Shown here piece by piece: positions 51,632 through 62,463 of a stretch of DNA of 64,000 bases. The notes under the pieces were generated by a model. That model saw nothing but the letters and a program-made list of their open reading frames with translations. It ran no database searches and was not told the DNA's origin. Source of the stretch: Flavobacteriales bacterium (GTDB taxonomy: Bacteria; Bacteroidota; Bacteroidia; Flavobacteriales_D; Crocinitomicaceae); contig CANLAQ010000003.1 in assembly GCA_947488235.1 (NCBI GenBank), forward strand, positions 1-64,000, read 5' to 3'. Made by a program: the position numbers and the translations under genes. Each line of letters starts with the position of its first letter. Position 1 is the first letter of the stretch.

Positions 51632-52987
51632 TTAAACCAAACCTTGATCAATCATTGAATCGGCAACTTTCACAAAACCTGCTATATTCGCGCCTTTAAC
51701 ATAATCTACAAAACCATTAGCATCTGAACCATATTGCACACAAGCACTATGAATAGAAACCATGATACCATGAAGTCTTTGATCTACCTCTTCAGCAGGC
51801 CAAGACAAACGCAATGAATTTTGAGACATTTCCAAACCGGAAGTTGCAACACCACCTGCATTCGAAGCTTTACCTGGAGCAAAAAGGATTTTTGCTGCTA
51901 AAAATTCAGATATCGCCTCAGGAGTTGAAGGCATATTTGCTCCTTCAGCTACACAAATAACGCCATTGGAAAGCAACATTTTAGCTTCGTCACCATTCAA
52001 CTCATTTTGAGTAGCACACGGAAGCGCTATATCAACCTTAACCTCCCAAGGTCTTTTTCCTGCAACAAACTTAGCCGATGGATATTTGGAAATATATTCA
52101 GAAATTCTACCTCTTTTTACATTTTTAATCTCCATTACAAATGCCAATTTTGATGCATCAATTCCATCAGCATCATAAATATAGCCTTCAGAGTCGGAAA
52201 GAGTAACCACTTTAGCGCCCAATTGAGTTGCTTTTTCACATGCATATTGAGCGACATTACCAGAACCAGAAACTGCTACAACTTTTCCGTTAAAAGAATC
52301 ATTTTTTGTAGCAAGCATTTCTTTAGCAAAATAAACAGTTCCATAACCTGTTGCTTCTGGACGAATCAAAGAACCACCCCAATTTCTAGCTTTACCCGTT
52401 AAAACACCTGTAAATTCATTTCTAATTCTTTTATATTGACCGAACATATAACCAATTTCTCTTCCACCAACGCCGATATCTCCAGCTGGAACATCCGTGT
52501 CAGCTCCAATATGTCTAGATAATTCAGTCATAAAAGATTGACAAAATTTCATTACTTCATTGTCAGATTTACCTTTTGGATCAAAATCAGATCCGCCTTT
52601 ACCACCACCCATCGGAAGTGTAGTAAGAGAGTTTTTGAATATTTGTTCAAATCCTAAAAACTTTAAAATAGACAAATTAACAGAAGGATGAAAGCGCAAA
52701 CCACCTTTGTACGGTCCAATTGCCGAGTTAAATTCAACTCGGTAACCACGATTTACTTGAATATTTCCATTGTCATCTAACCAAGGAACTCTAAAAATAA
52801 TTGTTCTTTCTGGCTCAACAATCCTTTCTAAAATCTTTGCCGATTTGTATTTTGGATGCGCCTCCATAAAAGGAATGACCGCTTCAGCTACTTCATGCAC
52901 AGCTTGAAGGAATTCTGATTCATGAGAATTCTTCGCTTTAACAGCAATCATGAAATCTTCGATTTGTTTTTGATACATATTAGACAT
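51632..52987 (-). CDS. gdhA: NADP-specific glutamate dehydrogenase
   Basis: [60 protein letters not shown]-type sequence; start MSNMYQKQ at 52987. Confidence 0.96.
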   Translation of the reverse strand: MSNMYQKQIEDFMIAVKAKNSHESEFLQAVHEVAEAVIPFMEAHPKYKSAKILERIVEPERTIIFRVPWLDDNGNIQVNRGYRVEFNSAIGPYKGGLRFHPSVNLSILKFLGFEQIFKNSLTTLPMGGGKGGSDFDPKGKSDNEVMKFCQSFMTELSRHIGADTDVPAGDIGVGGREIGYMFGQYKRIRNEFTGVLTGKARNWGGSLIRPEATGYGTVYFAKEMLATKNDSFNGKVVAVSGSGNVAQYACEKATQLGAKVVTLSDSEGYIYDADGIDASKLAFVMEIKNVKRGRISEYISKYPSAKFVAGKRPWEVKVDIALPCATQNELNGDEAKMLLSNGVICVAEGANMPSTPEAISEFLAAKILFAPGKASNAGGVATSGLEMSQNSLRLSWPAEEVDQRLHGIMVSIHSACVQYGSDANGFVDYVKGANIAGFVKVADSMIDQGLV

Positions 52988-53013
52988 GTTAGTTAGTTTG
53001 ACATTTATTGGCG

Positions 53014-53021
53014 CAAATGTA
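53014..53021 (-). promoter_or_regulatory. putative -7 element TACATTTG for gdhA
   Basis: Minus strand TACATTTG, 27 nt upstream of the gdhA ATG. Confidence 0.45.
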
Positions 53022-53117
53022 ATAAGTTTTTTTAGCCAAATAACCAATATTTATCAACAAATTATTAGTGTCAAAAGTACACTAACACTTACTTAAAATA
53101 CTTAGTTAATTATATTT

Positions 53118-53148
53118 TTGATTTTTTTACGCTTTTTGATTAAATTTG
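53118..53148 (+). promoter_or_regulatory. predicted promoter (TTG-N20-TAAATTTG) for the T9SS type-B protein gene
   Basis: TTG 53118-53120, spacer 20 nt, TAAATTTG 53141-53148. Confidence 0.7.
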
Positions 53149-53212
53149 GTCATCTATTAAGGCAACCTCTAGCTTAGATGGTCGTAATAGCAATGAACTT
53201 AATAAAATAATC

Positions 53213-55921
53213 ATGATTTCTACACTACTGAAATATTCTAAGGCTCTATTATTTCTTGTCTTAACCATTGTTACCCTTGAAGCTAATGCTCAAGTTCAAT
53301 TGTGCTTAGGTCAAGATGCAACTGTTTGTCCCGGGCAAACTGTTACCATTACCAATTGTAATGCAGCAACCAATCCAGTAGCGGGTTTATTTCTTAATGC
53401 TCCTACCAATGTGAGTTTATCAGATGACTCATGGTCTGCATCCGTTAATATTGGCTTTCCATTTAGTTTTTATGGAAATACTTATAATCAATGTGTGATT
53501 GGCTCCAATGGATTGGTTTCATTCAATCTAGCAAATGCAGGTGGATATTGTCCATGGTCCTTAGCCGGCATTGGTGGATTACCAAATGCAGGTTTTGCGC
53601 CTGCAAAAAACTCCATCATGTTGACCTATCAAGATATCAATCCTTCCCTTGGAGGACAAATTCAATATCAATGTATTGGAACTGCTCCCAACAGAAGATT
53701 TGTAGTGCTTTACAAGAATGTATTTATGTTTAGTTGTACTTCTCAGTGTAACTACATGGCAATCGTACTTTACGAAACGACGAATGTATTTGAATTACAT
53801 ATTGGAAATAAGCCTTTGTGTACTTCATGGAATGGTGGTTTAGCAATTCAAGGTTCAGAAAACAACCCTGGAACTGTTGCACACATCACACCAGGAAGAA
53901 ACAACACGCAATGGTCTGCCAATCAAGATGGTAGAAGATTTACGCCTACAGCACCCAACAATACTGCTACTTATGGCATGGCACAAATTCCATATTTAAT
54001 GGTTTCAAGTGCTGGAACTAATTTTCTTTGGGCAAATACCTTAGGTCAGACATTCCCTTACAATAATGGGGTATTAAATGTGGCGCCTGTTCCGCCAGGA
54101 ACAACGGGATATTTTCTTTCTGCATCAGCTTGTAATACCAGTATTGGTTCCATTACTAACGATACCACATGGTTAACTGTTGGTAATCCTTCTGTTACTA
54201 CCTCTTCGATTCCAGATATTTGTTCACAAGGTCTTGGTTCTGTTACCGCGATACCTGGAGCATTAGCTGTGCCTCCATTTAATATAACTTGGTCTCCGGG
54301 TGGCGCTACTACAGCTACAGTAAATAATTTAACTGCAGGAACTTACACGGTAAATATGATGGATGCAAGTGGATGTCTTGCTATTGGAACTGCAGTAGTC
54401 GGAGATACACCAGCATCTTACAGTGGATCTACAACTTTAGTATCATGTCCCGGTGGTAATGATGGAACAGCTACGGCCAATATAATCCCTGCTGGACCAG
54501 CAACTACTTATCAATGGAATAATGGACAGACTACTCAAACCGCTGTTGGACTAACAGCAGGTGCTTATAATTGTATAGTTTCTTCCAATACAGGTTGTTC
54601 GGATACAGTTTTTCTAACAGTTACTGAGATTCCTGCTATGACCTTAAGCGTATCAAATTTAGTAGATGCCAATTGTAATTCAATCAATAATGGTTCAGCA
54701 ACAATTACTACACAACTTGGAACCGCACCTTATATTTACAATTGGGACAATTCCATTTCAACAACCAACACAGCTAATGATTTAGGCGCTGGATTACAGA
54801 CTATAATTGTTCAGGATGCTTTAGGATGTTTAGATACGATTACACTAACCATTAACGAACCGTCACCACTTAATATTTCCGTGATCACTCCAGACACAAT
54901 GATTTGTCCAGAAGCTTCGATTAACCTTACCGCAATAGGTACAGGTGGATCTTCTCCTTATATTTATACTTGGACAGAAAATGGTAATTACCATAGTGTT
55001 GGACAAAATACAATGGTAGATCCTGCCAATTCAAACACACAATATTGTTTGACTTTAAGTGAGCAATGTGGTTCACCAACTACCAATGCATGTTTAACAA
55101 TTACCTTCCCTACTCCAATAGTACCAGATGTTACTCCAAACATTCCTATTGCTTGTATGCCTGGAGCGTTTATCTTCAGCAACACATCGCAAAATGCTAT
55201 AGAAACAGCTCAAACAGTATATAACTTCTCCAATGGTGATGTTCAAACTGCAGTTGGCACGCAAGATGTTGCTAATACTTTCCCACTTCCTGGATTGTAT
55301 AGCGTAAACATGATTACGACTTCTATTTACGGTTGTGTATATTCTGGTTCTGTAATAGACATCGTTGAAGTAACTCCGATCCCAACAGCTGATTTCACCT
55401 TATCAAAGAATCCTGCTACATGGTTTGAGACTTCCATTCAAACCAATGATAATTCTGAAGGAAATATCGTAGACTGGCAATGGTCAAGCATTGGCGCTGT
55501 ATCTGTAATTGAAAACAGTTCTTCTGCGATTGTAACCTATCCAGAGGGTGTTGTGGGTAATTATCAAATAATGTTAATTGTAACTACGGCACAAGGTTGT
55601 TCTGATTCTACCATGGTAGAGGTTGAAATTATCCCTGATGTTGTTTTTTATGCGCCGAATACCTTTACACCAGATGATGATGAGCACAATCAAACTTGGT
55701 ATATCTATGTTGAAGGAATTGATCAACAAAGTTTTGATTTAAAAGTATATGACCGTTGGGGAGAGATTATCTGGGAAAGTCATGATACCCATGCAGAATG
55801 GGATGGAACTTACAATGGAAAACTTGTAACCTCTGGTGTTTACAATTGGACTGCTTGGTACAAAGAAAAAGACAATGATGGTAAGAAAGTATTGAATGGT
55901 TATATTAATGTATTGAGATAA
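53213..55921 (+). CDS. large secreted adhesin-like protein with nidogen-like region, SprB-like repeats, PKD-like region and T9SS type-B (CHU_C) sorting domain
   Basis: Signal peptide; PFNITWSPGGATTATVNNLTAGTYTVNMMDASGC repeats; C-terminal FYAPNTFTPDDDEHNQTWYIYVEG...KVYDRWGEIIWES...GVYNWTAWYKEKDNDGKKVLNGYINVLR. Confidence 0.9.
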   Translation: MISTLLKYSKALLFLVLTIVTLEANAQVQLCLGQDATVCPGQTVTITNCNAATNPVAGLFLNAPTNVSLSDDSWSASVNIGFPFSFYGNTYNQCVIGSNGLVSFNLANAGGYCPWSLAGIGGLPNAGFAPAKNSIMLTYQDINPSLGGQIQYQCIGTAPNRRFVVLYKNVFMFSCTSQCNYMAIVLYETTNVFELHIGNKPLCTSWNGGLAIQGSENNPGTVAHITPGRNNTQWSANQDGRRFTPTAPNNTATYGMAQIPYLMVSSAGTNFLWANTLGQTFPYNNGVLNVAPVPPGTTGYFLSASACNTSIGSITNDTTWLTVGNPSVTTSSIPDICSQGLGSVTAIPGALAVPPFNITWSPGGATTATVNNLTAGTYTVNMMDASGCLAIGTAVVGDTPASYSGSTTLVSCPGGNDGTATANIIPAGPATTYQWNNGQTTQTAVGLTAGAYNCIVSSNTGCSDTVFLTVTEIPAMTLSVSNLVDANCNSINNGSATITTQLGTAPYIYNWDNSISTTNTANDLGAGLQTIIVQDALGCLDTITLTINEPSPLNISVITPDTMICPEASINLTAIGTGGSSPYIYTWTENGNYHSVGQNTMVDPANSNTQYCLTLSEQCGSPTTNACLTITFPTPIVPDVTPNIPIACMPGAFIFSNTSQNAIETAQTVYNFSNGDVQTAVGTQDVANTFPLPGLYSVNMITTSIYGCVYSGSVIDIVEVTPIPTADFTLSKNPATWFETSIQTNDNSEGNIVDWQWSSIGAVSVIENSSSAIVTYPEGVVGNYQIMLIVTTAQGCSDSTMVEVEIIPDVVFYAPNTFTPDDDEHNQTWYIYVEGIDQQSFDLKVYDRWGEIIWESHDTHAEWDGTYNGKLVTSGVYNWTAWYKEKDNDGKKVLNGYINVLR

Positions 55922-55926
55922 TAATC

Positions 55927-56682
55927 ATGAAGAAAAATTATATAGTAGGTTTAATTTTCGTTGCAATCACCCTTTCATCATGTGATGTATTAACTCAAAT
56001 TCCTAAGGTAAATCTCAAGCAGAATTTAAATACAATTCTACCTCCTGCAGCAGCTCCTGCTTTAAGTAACGAGGAAGTGATTTCTGGATTAAAAGAAGCA
56101 TTGAATGTTGGAATCAAAAACGCAAGTTCCTTAACATCGATTACAGATGGATTTTTAAAAAATGAAGCGATTCGTTTACCCTTCCCTCCGGATGCCATTA
56201 AGGTAAAAGAAAAAGCGCTAAATCTTGGACTAACCAATCAAGTAGATAAGTTTGAAACTACACTTAATCGTGCTGCAGAAGAAGCTACAAAAGAAGCTTT
56301 ACCTATCTTTATTGATGCCATTAAAAACATGTCCGTACAAGATGGTTTTGCTATTTTAAAAGGTGGTGATGGTGCAGCAACAAAGTACTTAAAAGACCAA
56401 ACAACAGCTGCACTTTATACAGCATTTCTTCCTAAGGTAAAAGAAGCAACTGCAAAGGTGAAATTAACGGAATATTGGAATCCTATATTAACAAAATACA
56501 ATACTGCTGCAAGCCTAACAGGTGGCGAGAAAATAAATCCAGATTTAGATGCATTCATTACACAGAAAGCAATTGAAGGATTATTCCATATGATTGCCAT
56601 TGAAGAAAATAAGATTCGTGTTGATCCTTTGGCTCGCGTTAGTGATTTACTTGCTAAAGTGTTTGGAAGTCTAAACAAATAA
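55927..56682 (+). CDS. DUF4197 lipoprotein
   Basis: Lipobox TLSSC; EVISGLKEALNVGIKNAS, FLKNEAIRLPFPPDAIKVKEKAL. Confidence 0.85.
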   Translation: MKKNYIVGLIFVAITLSSCDVLTQIPKVNLKQNLNTILPPAAAPALSNEEVISGLKEALNVGIKNASSLTSITDGFLKNEAIRLPFPPDAIKVKEKALNLGLTNQVDKFETTLNRAAEEATKEALPIFIDAIKNMSVQDGFAILKGGDGAATKYLKDQTTAALYTAFLPKVKEATAKVKLTEYWNPILTKYNTAASLTGGEKINPDLDAFITQKAIEGLFHMIAIEENKIRVDPLARVSDLLAKVFGSLNK

Positions 56683-56683
56683 C

Positions 56684-57550
56684 TTGAATACTTTTCCTCC
56701 AACAGAGCTAGTCCTTGATAAACATGGAAAAGTATATCATCTAGGGATTTCCTCTGATGTATTAGCTGAAAAAATAATATTAGTGGGCGATCAAGATCGT
56801 GTCGCTATCGTGTCGTCCTTATTTGATACGATAGACTTTAAGTCACAGAATAGAGAGTTTGTTTGCCACACAGGATACTTTAAAGGGAAACGCATTACGG
56901 CCTTATCTACAGGAATTGGCACAGATAATATTGATATTACGCTAAATGAATTAGATGCATTAGCAAATATTGATTTAAAAACCAGGACAGAACTACCGAA
57001 TAAAAAAAGTCTAGAAATAGTTAGAATTGGCACCTGTGGAATCCTACAAAAATCTATTCCTTTACACAGTTATATCATTAGTGACTATGCATTAGGTTTG
57101 GATAATGTAGCTCACTTTTATCAAATTGATTACAGCGAAAAAGAACTTTATCTTCAGGAGCAACTTAGTGAATTTCTAAATTTACCCAAGGCAATTGTAC
57201 CTTATGTTGCCGCTGGTGACGAAACCATAGCGCATAGATTACAATCCTCTAATTCATTTTCGGGAATTACAGTAACAGCATCAGGCTTTTATGGACCGCA
57301 AGGCAGGCAATTAAGATTAAAAAACAGTACTGAAAATCTTCAATTGAAGTTGGGGCAATTTAATATGAACGGCTTACTCGTTTGTAATTTTGAAATGGAA
57401 AGTTCCGCCTTATTTATTTTAGGAAAAGCCTTAGGACATAGATGTTCAACAATATGTTTGGGAATTGCTAATAGGCCGAATCTAGAATTCTCAAAAGAGC
57501 ATGCAATAGAAATGAAAGAACTCATTTTGCATGTCCTTGAAAAAATATAA
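56684..57550 (+). CDS. nucleoside (uridine-type) phosphorylase
   Basis: VGDQDRVAIVSSLFD, STGIGTDNIDITLNELDAL, VRIGTCGILQ, NFEMESSALFILGKALGH; TTG start. Confidence 0.88.
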   Translation: MNTFPPTELVLDKHGKVYHLGISSDVLAEKIILVGDQDRVAIVSSLFDTIDFKSQNREFVCHTGYFKGKRITALSTGIGTDNIDITLNELDALANIDLKTRTELPNKKSLEIVRIGTCGILQKSIPLHSYIISDYALGLDNVAHFYQIDYSEKELYLQEQLSEFLNLPKAIVPYVAAGDETIAHRLQSSNSFSGITVTASGFYGPQGRQLRLKNSTENLQLKLGQFNMNGLLVCNFEMESSALFILGKALGHRCSTICLGIANRPNLEFSKEHAIEMKELILHVLEKI

Positions 57551-57551
57551 A

Positions 57552-58076
57552 TTACTTTAAAAGTTTATCGATCGTAATATGAAGATTTAAGCCTCTTAAC
57601 GCTTGACCTTGTGCAATTATATTGCCTTCACCATCTATCAAAAAGGCACTTGGTATAGAGGTCACACCATATAATGCTGATACTTTTCCTTCCTTATCAA
57701 TGCCGTGATTTTTCCAAATCAATTTATCATTTACAATGGCATTCTTCCACGCTGAGATATCACGATCAAGGGAAACACTAAAAACTTCGAATCCCTTAGC
57801 GTTATTGAATTTTTGTGATTTATATTTCGCGTATGCTTCCATTACAATTGGACTCTCCTTGCGACAAGGCCCACACCAAGAAGCCCAAAAATCAATGAGT
57901 ACTAATTTCCCTTTCAATTTAGAAAGCTTGATTAATTTTCCACTTGGAGATTCAAGAACAATTTCAGGAGCGATTGATTTTGCTGGTAAAGATTGTTCCT
58001 TATTGAAACAAAAACCGACACAGAATAAACTTAAGAGTAGTCCTGTAAAAACAATTAGAGTTATCTTAGACTTCAT
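57552..58076 (-). CDS. TlpA/ResA-like thiol-disulfide oxidoreductase
   Basis: LVLIDFWASWCGPCRKESP; VTSIPSAFLIDGEGNIIAQG. Confidence 0.92.
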   Translation of the reverse strand: MKSKITLIVFTGLLLSLFCVGFCFNKEQSLPAKSIAPEIVLESPSGKLIKLSKLKGKLVLIDFWASWCGPCRKESPIVMEAYAKYKSQKFNNAKGFEVFSVSLDRDISAWKNAIVNDKLIWKNHGIDKEGKVSALYGVTSIPSAFLIDGEGNIIAQGQALRGLNLHITIDKLLK

Positions 58077-59383
58077 TAACCTATTCTTCTGATATCAGCA
58101 CCAATATTATTCAATCGAATCTCAATATCTTGATAACCACGATCAATTTGTTCAATATTATGAATGGTACTTTTTCCTTCTGCAGAAAGAGCAGCAATAA
58201 GAAGTGATACACCAGCACGAATATCAGGAGATGTCATGCTTATCCCTTTCAATGAATGCTCTCTATTCATACCTATAACAGTTGCTCTATGTGGATCACA
58301 CAAAATTATCTGAGCACCCATATCTATTAATTTATCTACAAAAAAGAGTCTAGATTCAAACATTTTTTGATGAATCAAAACAGAACCTTTAGCTTGAGAG
58401 GCAACCACCAAAATAATAGACAATAAATCTGGAGTAAATCCAGGCCAAGGGGCATCATAAATGGTTAGAATGGAGCCATCGATGAATGTTTCAATCTCAT
58501 AATGTTCTTGAGCAGGAATATAAATATCATCTCCTCTTCTTTCTAATTTAATTCCTAATCTTCTGAACACATTTGGAATAATACCTAGATTGTCCCAACT
58601 CACATCCTTAATGGTAATTTCAGATTTTGTCATGGCTGCCAAACCGATAAAACTTCCAATTTCAATCATGTCAGGAAGCACCCGATGAAAACAACCTTTC
58701 AATTCCTTCACTCCTTCAATATGTAGCATGTTTGAAGCGATACCAGTAATTTTGGCACCCATAGAATTCAACATTTTACACAATTGTTGAATGTATGGTT
58801 CACAAGCAGCATTATAAAAAGTTGTTTTTCCTTCCGCCAACACTGCAGCCATTAGTATATTTGCCGTTCCGGTAACAGACGCTTCATCTAAATGAATGTA
58901 AGCTCCTTTTAATTTTTTCGCTTCGACAGAATAAAAATGTTCTCCTGCATCATAATTAAATTTTGCACCTAATAAAGCAAATCCCTCAAAATGAGTGTCC
59001 AAACGACGGCGACCAATTTTGTCACCTCCTGGTTTTGGAATAAATCCTCGACCAAATCTTGCGAGCAAAGGACCAACAATCATAATGGATCCTCGTAAAG
59101 AAGAGGCACGCGACTTGAAATCCTCACTTGCTAGATAATCAAAATCAATTTCTTTTGCTTGAAAAATATAAGTTCCTTTTTCCACTTTTTCCACTTTAAC
59201 TCCCATTGCTTGAAGCAAGGAAATTAATTTAACCACATCTACAATGTCAGGAACATTAGAAATAGTTACTTTTTCAGCTGTTAATAGTGGAGCACACAAT
59301 ACTTGAAGCGCTTCATTCTTTGCTCCTTGAGGAGTAAGTTCCCCTTTAAGTGGTTTTCCACCAAAAATTTCAAATGATGCCAT
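58076..59383 (-). CDS. murA: UDP-N-acetylglucosamine 1-carboxyvinyltransferase
   Basis: LTPQGAKNEALQVLCAPLLTAEKV, SRASSLRGSIMIVGPLLARFGRG, PDIRAGVSLLIAALSAEG. Confidence 0.95.
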   Translation of the reverse strand: MASFEIFGGKPLKGELTPQGAKNEALQVLCAPLLTAEKVTISNVPDIVDVVKLISLLQAMGVKVEKVEKGTYIFQAKEIDFDYLASEDFKSRASSLRGSIMIVGPLLARFGRGFIPKPGGDKIGRRRLDTHFEGFALLGAKFNYDAGEHFYSVEAKKLKGAYIHLDEASVTGTANILMAAVLAEGKTTFYNAACEPYIQQLCKMLNSMGAKITGIASNMLHIEGVKELKGCFHRVLPDMIEIGSFIGLAAMTKSEITIKDVSWDNLGIIPNVFRRLGIKLERRGDDIYIPAQEHYEIETFIDGSILTIYDAPWPGFTPDLLSIILVVASQAKGSVLIHQKMFESRLFFVDKLIDMGAQIILCDPHRATVIGMNREHSLKGISMTSPDIRAGVSLLIAALSAEGKSTIHNIEQIDRGYQDIEIRLNNIGADIRRIG

Positions 59384-59386
59384 TAT

Positions 59387-60016
59387 TTATCTTTTAATAA
59401 ATTTCTTTTTTTGTTTTTGCTTAAAATTAGGTCGGTTCACTGGTTTCTTGTTCAGCCCCATAACTTTTAAAAGCGTACTGGTGTGAACCAATTCATCTGG
59501 ATTTTCTAAGACCAATTCTCCATTGGACAATTCTTTAAGGTGATCGGCAATTACATTATTTTCAACAGCATCATTGTTGTGTGCTAAATACTGTTTTTTC
59601 ATAAAATTGGCCATCGTATTTTTCAAATACTCCTTCTCCTTTTCATCTGTAATATCTTTAGAATCCACCAAAATCGTCTGGGTATATTTTCCGTAATGAC
59701 CATACTTAATAGTGCCTTTTGGATACGCCATACGCATTGGTTTTTCATTGAGCGTCTCAGGCATTGGGATTTCATAAGGAGAGTCTACATCCAACATAAA
59801 GTCCGACATCACGAATAAATGTGTCCATAATTTATGGCGATAATCATCGACATCTCTCAAGTGAGGGTTTAATTGTCCCATCACTTCTATAATTGCAATT
59901 GCGGCTCTATTGCGTTCTTTTTTATCCTCAATTTCCATTGCATGCGCAATCATATTTTGGACATTTCTACCATATTCTGGCAGAATTAACTTCCCGCGTG
60001 TTGTATTATATTCCAT
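59387..60016 (-). CDS. DUF4290 family protein
   Basis: YNTTRGKLILPEYGRNVQNMIAHAMEIEDKKERNRAAIAIIEVMGQLNPHLRD. Confidence 0.85.
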   Translation of the reverse strand: MEYNTTRGKLILPEYGRNVQNMIAHAMEIEDKKERNRAAIAIIEVMGQLNPHLRDVDDYRHKLWTHLFVMSDFMLDVDSPYEIPMPETLNEKPMRMAYPKGTIKYGHYGKYTQTILVDSKDITDEKEKEYLKNTMANFMKKQYLAHNNDAVENNVIADHLKELSNGELVLENPDELVHTSTLLKVMGLNKKPVNRPNFKQKQKKKFIKR

Positions 60017-60019
60017 GAT

Positions 60020-62263
60020 TTAATTTTTATTTTCTAGGATATTACCTAAGGCATTATTATAAATTTCTTTTGCTTCAGCAATGAAACCAAAATGCTCTTC
60101 ATCAATTTGCATTTTTCCTTTAGTTACATGTCCAAGCAAAGTCATATTTACATTCTGAGTTAGCATAAATTCAATAAAGGCATCTTCATCATCTTCAGTA
60201 ACCGTAGCAACTACCCTACCCTGTCCTTCACCGAATAAGAAGGCGTCAACGCGTATTTCAGAATCTGTAACGATATCAAAACCAAGATTTCCAGGTAAAG
60301 ACATTTCAACTAAGGTAACATAAAGTCCACCATCTGAAACATCATGAACGGCATTTACCAATTTTTCCTTTATCAATAATTGGACTGTTGCTTGCATATC
60401 GAATTCCTTATCCAAATCAAAGTAAGGAGCAGGAGATGCTTTAACACCTAGATAAGTAGCCAAATACTCAGAAGATGAAATGTCATTATGATATTCACCA
60501 ATTAAGAAAATTAAATCTCCTTTTCCTTTAAAATCAAGGGTCATGACATTATCTTTATTAGGAACAATTCCTATCATTCCAATCGTAGGTGTTGGGAAAA
60601 CAGGAACTTCTTTTCCATTGATAACTGATTGATTATAGAAAGAAACATTACCACCTGTTACAGGAGTTGAGAACTTAATACAGGCAGCACTCATTCCCTT
60701 AATTGCTCCAACAAATTGCCAATAAGATTCAGGATTATAAGGATTACCAAAATTCAAACAATTTGTTATTGCAGAGGGTATTCCACCTGAGCAGACAATA
60801 TTTCTAGCTGCTTCAGCAACTGCAATCATTGTCCCTACTTCCGGGTCAGCATTAACAAAACGCGAATTACAATCAACCGTCAAACTCAAACCTTTTTCTG
60901 TTCCATTAATAAAAACTACTCCAGCATCAGAAGGTCTATTGGTTGTCATTGTTCTTGCACCAACCATGGAATCATATTGTTCATAGATCCATTTTTTGGA
61001 AGCGATGTTCGGTAATGCAAGCATTTTAAATGCTAATTCCTTGATATTTTGCGGTTGTTCAATAGTATCAATATCAAACTTTTTAAATTCATTATAGTAT
61101 GCCGGTTCAGAATAATCTCTTTTATATTGAGGAGCACCGCCACCAAGCACCAATGATTCTGCTGGAACATCACCAACTAATTGATCGTGCATGTAATAAC
61201 GAATACGGCCCGTGTCAGTTACTTTTCCAATCTCTGCAGCATGTAAATCCCATTTATCAAAAATGGCTTTAACAGTTTCTTCTTCTCCTTCTCTTACCAC
61301 TACAAGCATACGCTCTTGCGATTCAGACAAAAGAATTTCATAAGGAAGCATATTTTCTTGTCTCGTTGGAACCAAATCAAGATTTATTTCCATTCCAACA
61401 TTTCCAGCAGCAGACATCTCACATGTAGAACATGTAATTCCCGCTGCACCCATATCTTGCATTCCAACAATGGCATTAGTTGTAGCCAATTCCATTGTTG
61501 CCTCTAGTAATAATTTTTCCATAAATGGATCCCCTACTTGAACTGAAGGTAAGTCATTAGCAGAATCTTCAGTAATATCTTTCGATGCAAATGCAGCACC
61601 TGCAATACCATCTTTTCCAGTGGCAGAACCTACTATGAATACAGGATTTCCAGGGCCTTTAGCGGTAGCCGAAATTATTTTCTTCGTATCAATGATTCCA
61701 GCTGAAAAAGCATTTACTAGGGGATTCGTATTGTATGATTCATCAAAGAAAACTTCACCTCCAACAATTGGAATACCAAAAGCATTTCCATAATCTCCAA
61801 TTCCTTTAACCACTCCTTTCACCAACCACTTGGTTCTAGCCTCTTGAATATTTCCAAAACGCAAAGAATTCAATTGAGCAATAGGTCTTGCTCCCATGGT
61901 AAAAATATCACGATTGATTCCCCCTACTCCAGTTGCAGCACCTTGATAAGGTTCTAATGCACTTGGATGGTTGTGAGATTCAATTTTAAAGACACATCCC
62001 AAACCACCACCAATATCAACCAAACCAGCGTTCTCTTCCCCTGCTTTAATTAACATATGCGGACCGTCCTTAGGTAATGTTTTTAACCAAAGGATAGAAT
62101 TTTTATAAGAACAATGTTCAGACCACATCACTGAATAAATGGCAGTCTCTGTAAAATTCGGTGTTCGACCAAGAATTTCTTTAATCATTTCAAACTCATC
62201 GGCCCGAAGACCTAATTCAATTGCTTGTTCAAGCGTAGCCTCAATGTGCAAGGTGTTTTCCAT
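60020..62263 (-). CDS. purL: phosphoribosylformylglycinamidine synthase subunit PurL
   Basis: [56 protein letters not shown]; start 62263 preferred over the 62383 extension. Confidence 0.95.
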   Translation of the reverse strand: MENTLHIEATLEQAIELGLRADEFEMIKEILGRTPNFTETAIYSVMWSEHCSYKNSILWLKTLPKDGPHMLIKAGEENAGLVDIGGGLGCVFKIESHNHPSALEPYQGAATGVGGINRDIFTMGARPIAQLNSLRFGNIQEARTKWLVKGVVKGIGDYGNAFGIPIVGGEVFFDESYNTNPLVNAFSAGIIDTKKIISATAKGPGNPVFIVGSATGKDGIAGAAFASKDITEDSANDLPSVQVGDPFMEKLLLEATMELATTNAIVGMQDMGAAGITCSTCEMSAAGNVGMEINLDLVPTRQENMLPYEILLSESQERMLVVVREGEEETVKAIFDKWDLHAAEIGKVTDTGRIRYYMHDQLVGDVPAESLVLGGGAPQYKRDYSEPAYYNEFKKFDIDTIEQPQNIKELAFKMLALPNIASKKWIYEQYDSMVGARTMTTNRPSDAGVVFINGTEKGLSLTVDCNSRFVNADPEVGTMIAVAEAARNIVCSGGIPSAITNCLNFGNPYNPESYWQFVGAIKGMSAACIKFSTPVTGGNVSFYNQSVINGKEVPVFPTPTIGMIGIVPNKDNVMTLDFKGKGDLIFLIGEYHNDISSSEYLATYLGVKASPAPYFDLDKEFDMQATVQLLIKEKLVNAVHDVSDGGLYVTLVEMSLPGNLGFDIVTDSEIRVDAFLFGEGQGRVVATVTEDDEDAFIEFMLTQNVNMTLLGHVTKGKMQIDEEHFGFIAEAKEIYNNALGNILENKN

Positions 62264-62280
62264 ATCTAATTTTTGCATTA

Positions 62281-62288
62281 CAAAAGTA
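62281..62288 (-). promoter_or_regulatory. putative -7 element TACTTTTG for purL
   Basis: Minus strand TACTTTTG, 17 nt upstream of the ATG at 62263. Confidence 0.45.
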
Positions 62289-62437
62289 GCGATTATATTA
62301 TGAAAATAACGAGAAATCACAATGATTAACAAGCATTTTTCAACAAGTAATAAAGTAGTATTTATAATTATCAATTCCCACACAGAAAAATTGGTGGTAA
62401 TAAAAACTAAATGAGCAGCAATTTGATCAATTTTGAT

Positions 62438-62445
62438 TAATTTTG
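62438..62445 (+). promoter_or_regulatory. putative -7 element TAATTTTG for lpd
   Basis: TAATTTTG, 18 nt before the ATG at 62464; the TTG of the longer ORF call lies inside this box. Confidence 0.45.
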
Positions 62446-62463
62446 CTCTCTAAAATTGAAGGT

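Noticed and set aside
53213-55921. DNA tandem repeats in the adhesin gene
   Set aside because: Repeats are only protein-level and diverged; no clear DNA-level array.
56786-56822. Short tandem ATCGTGTCG x2
   Set aside because: Two copies inside a conserved enzyme coding region; likely chance.
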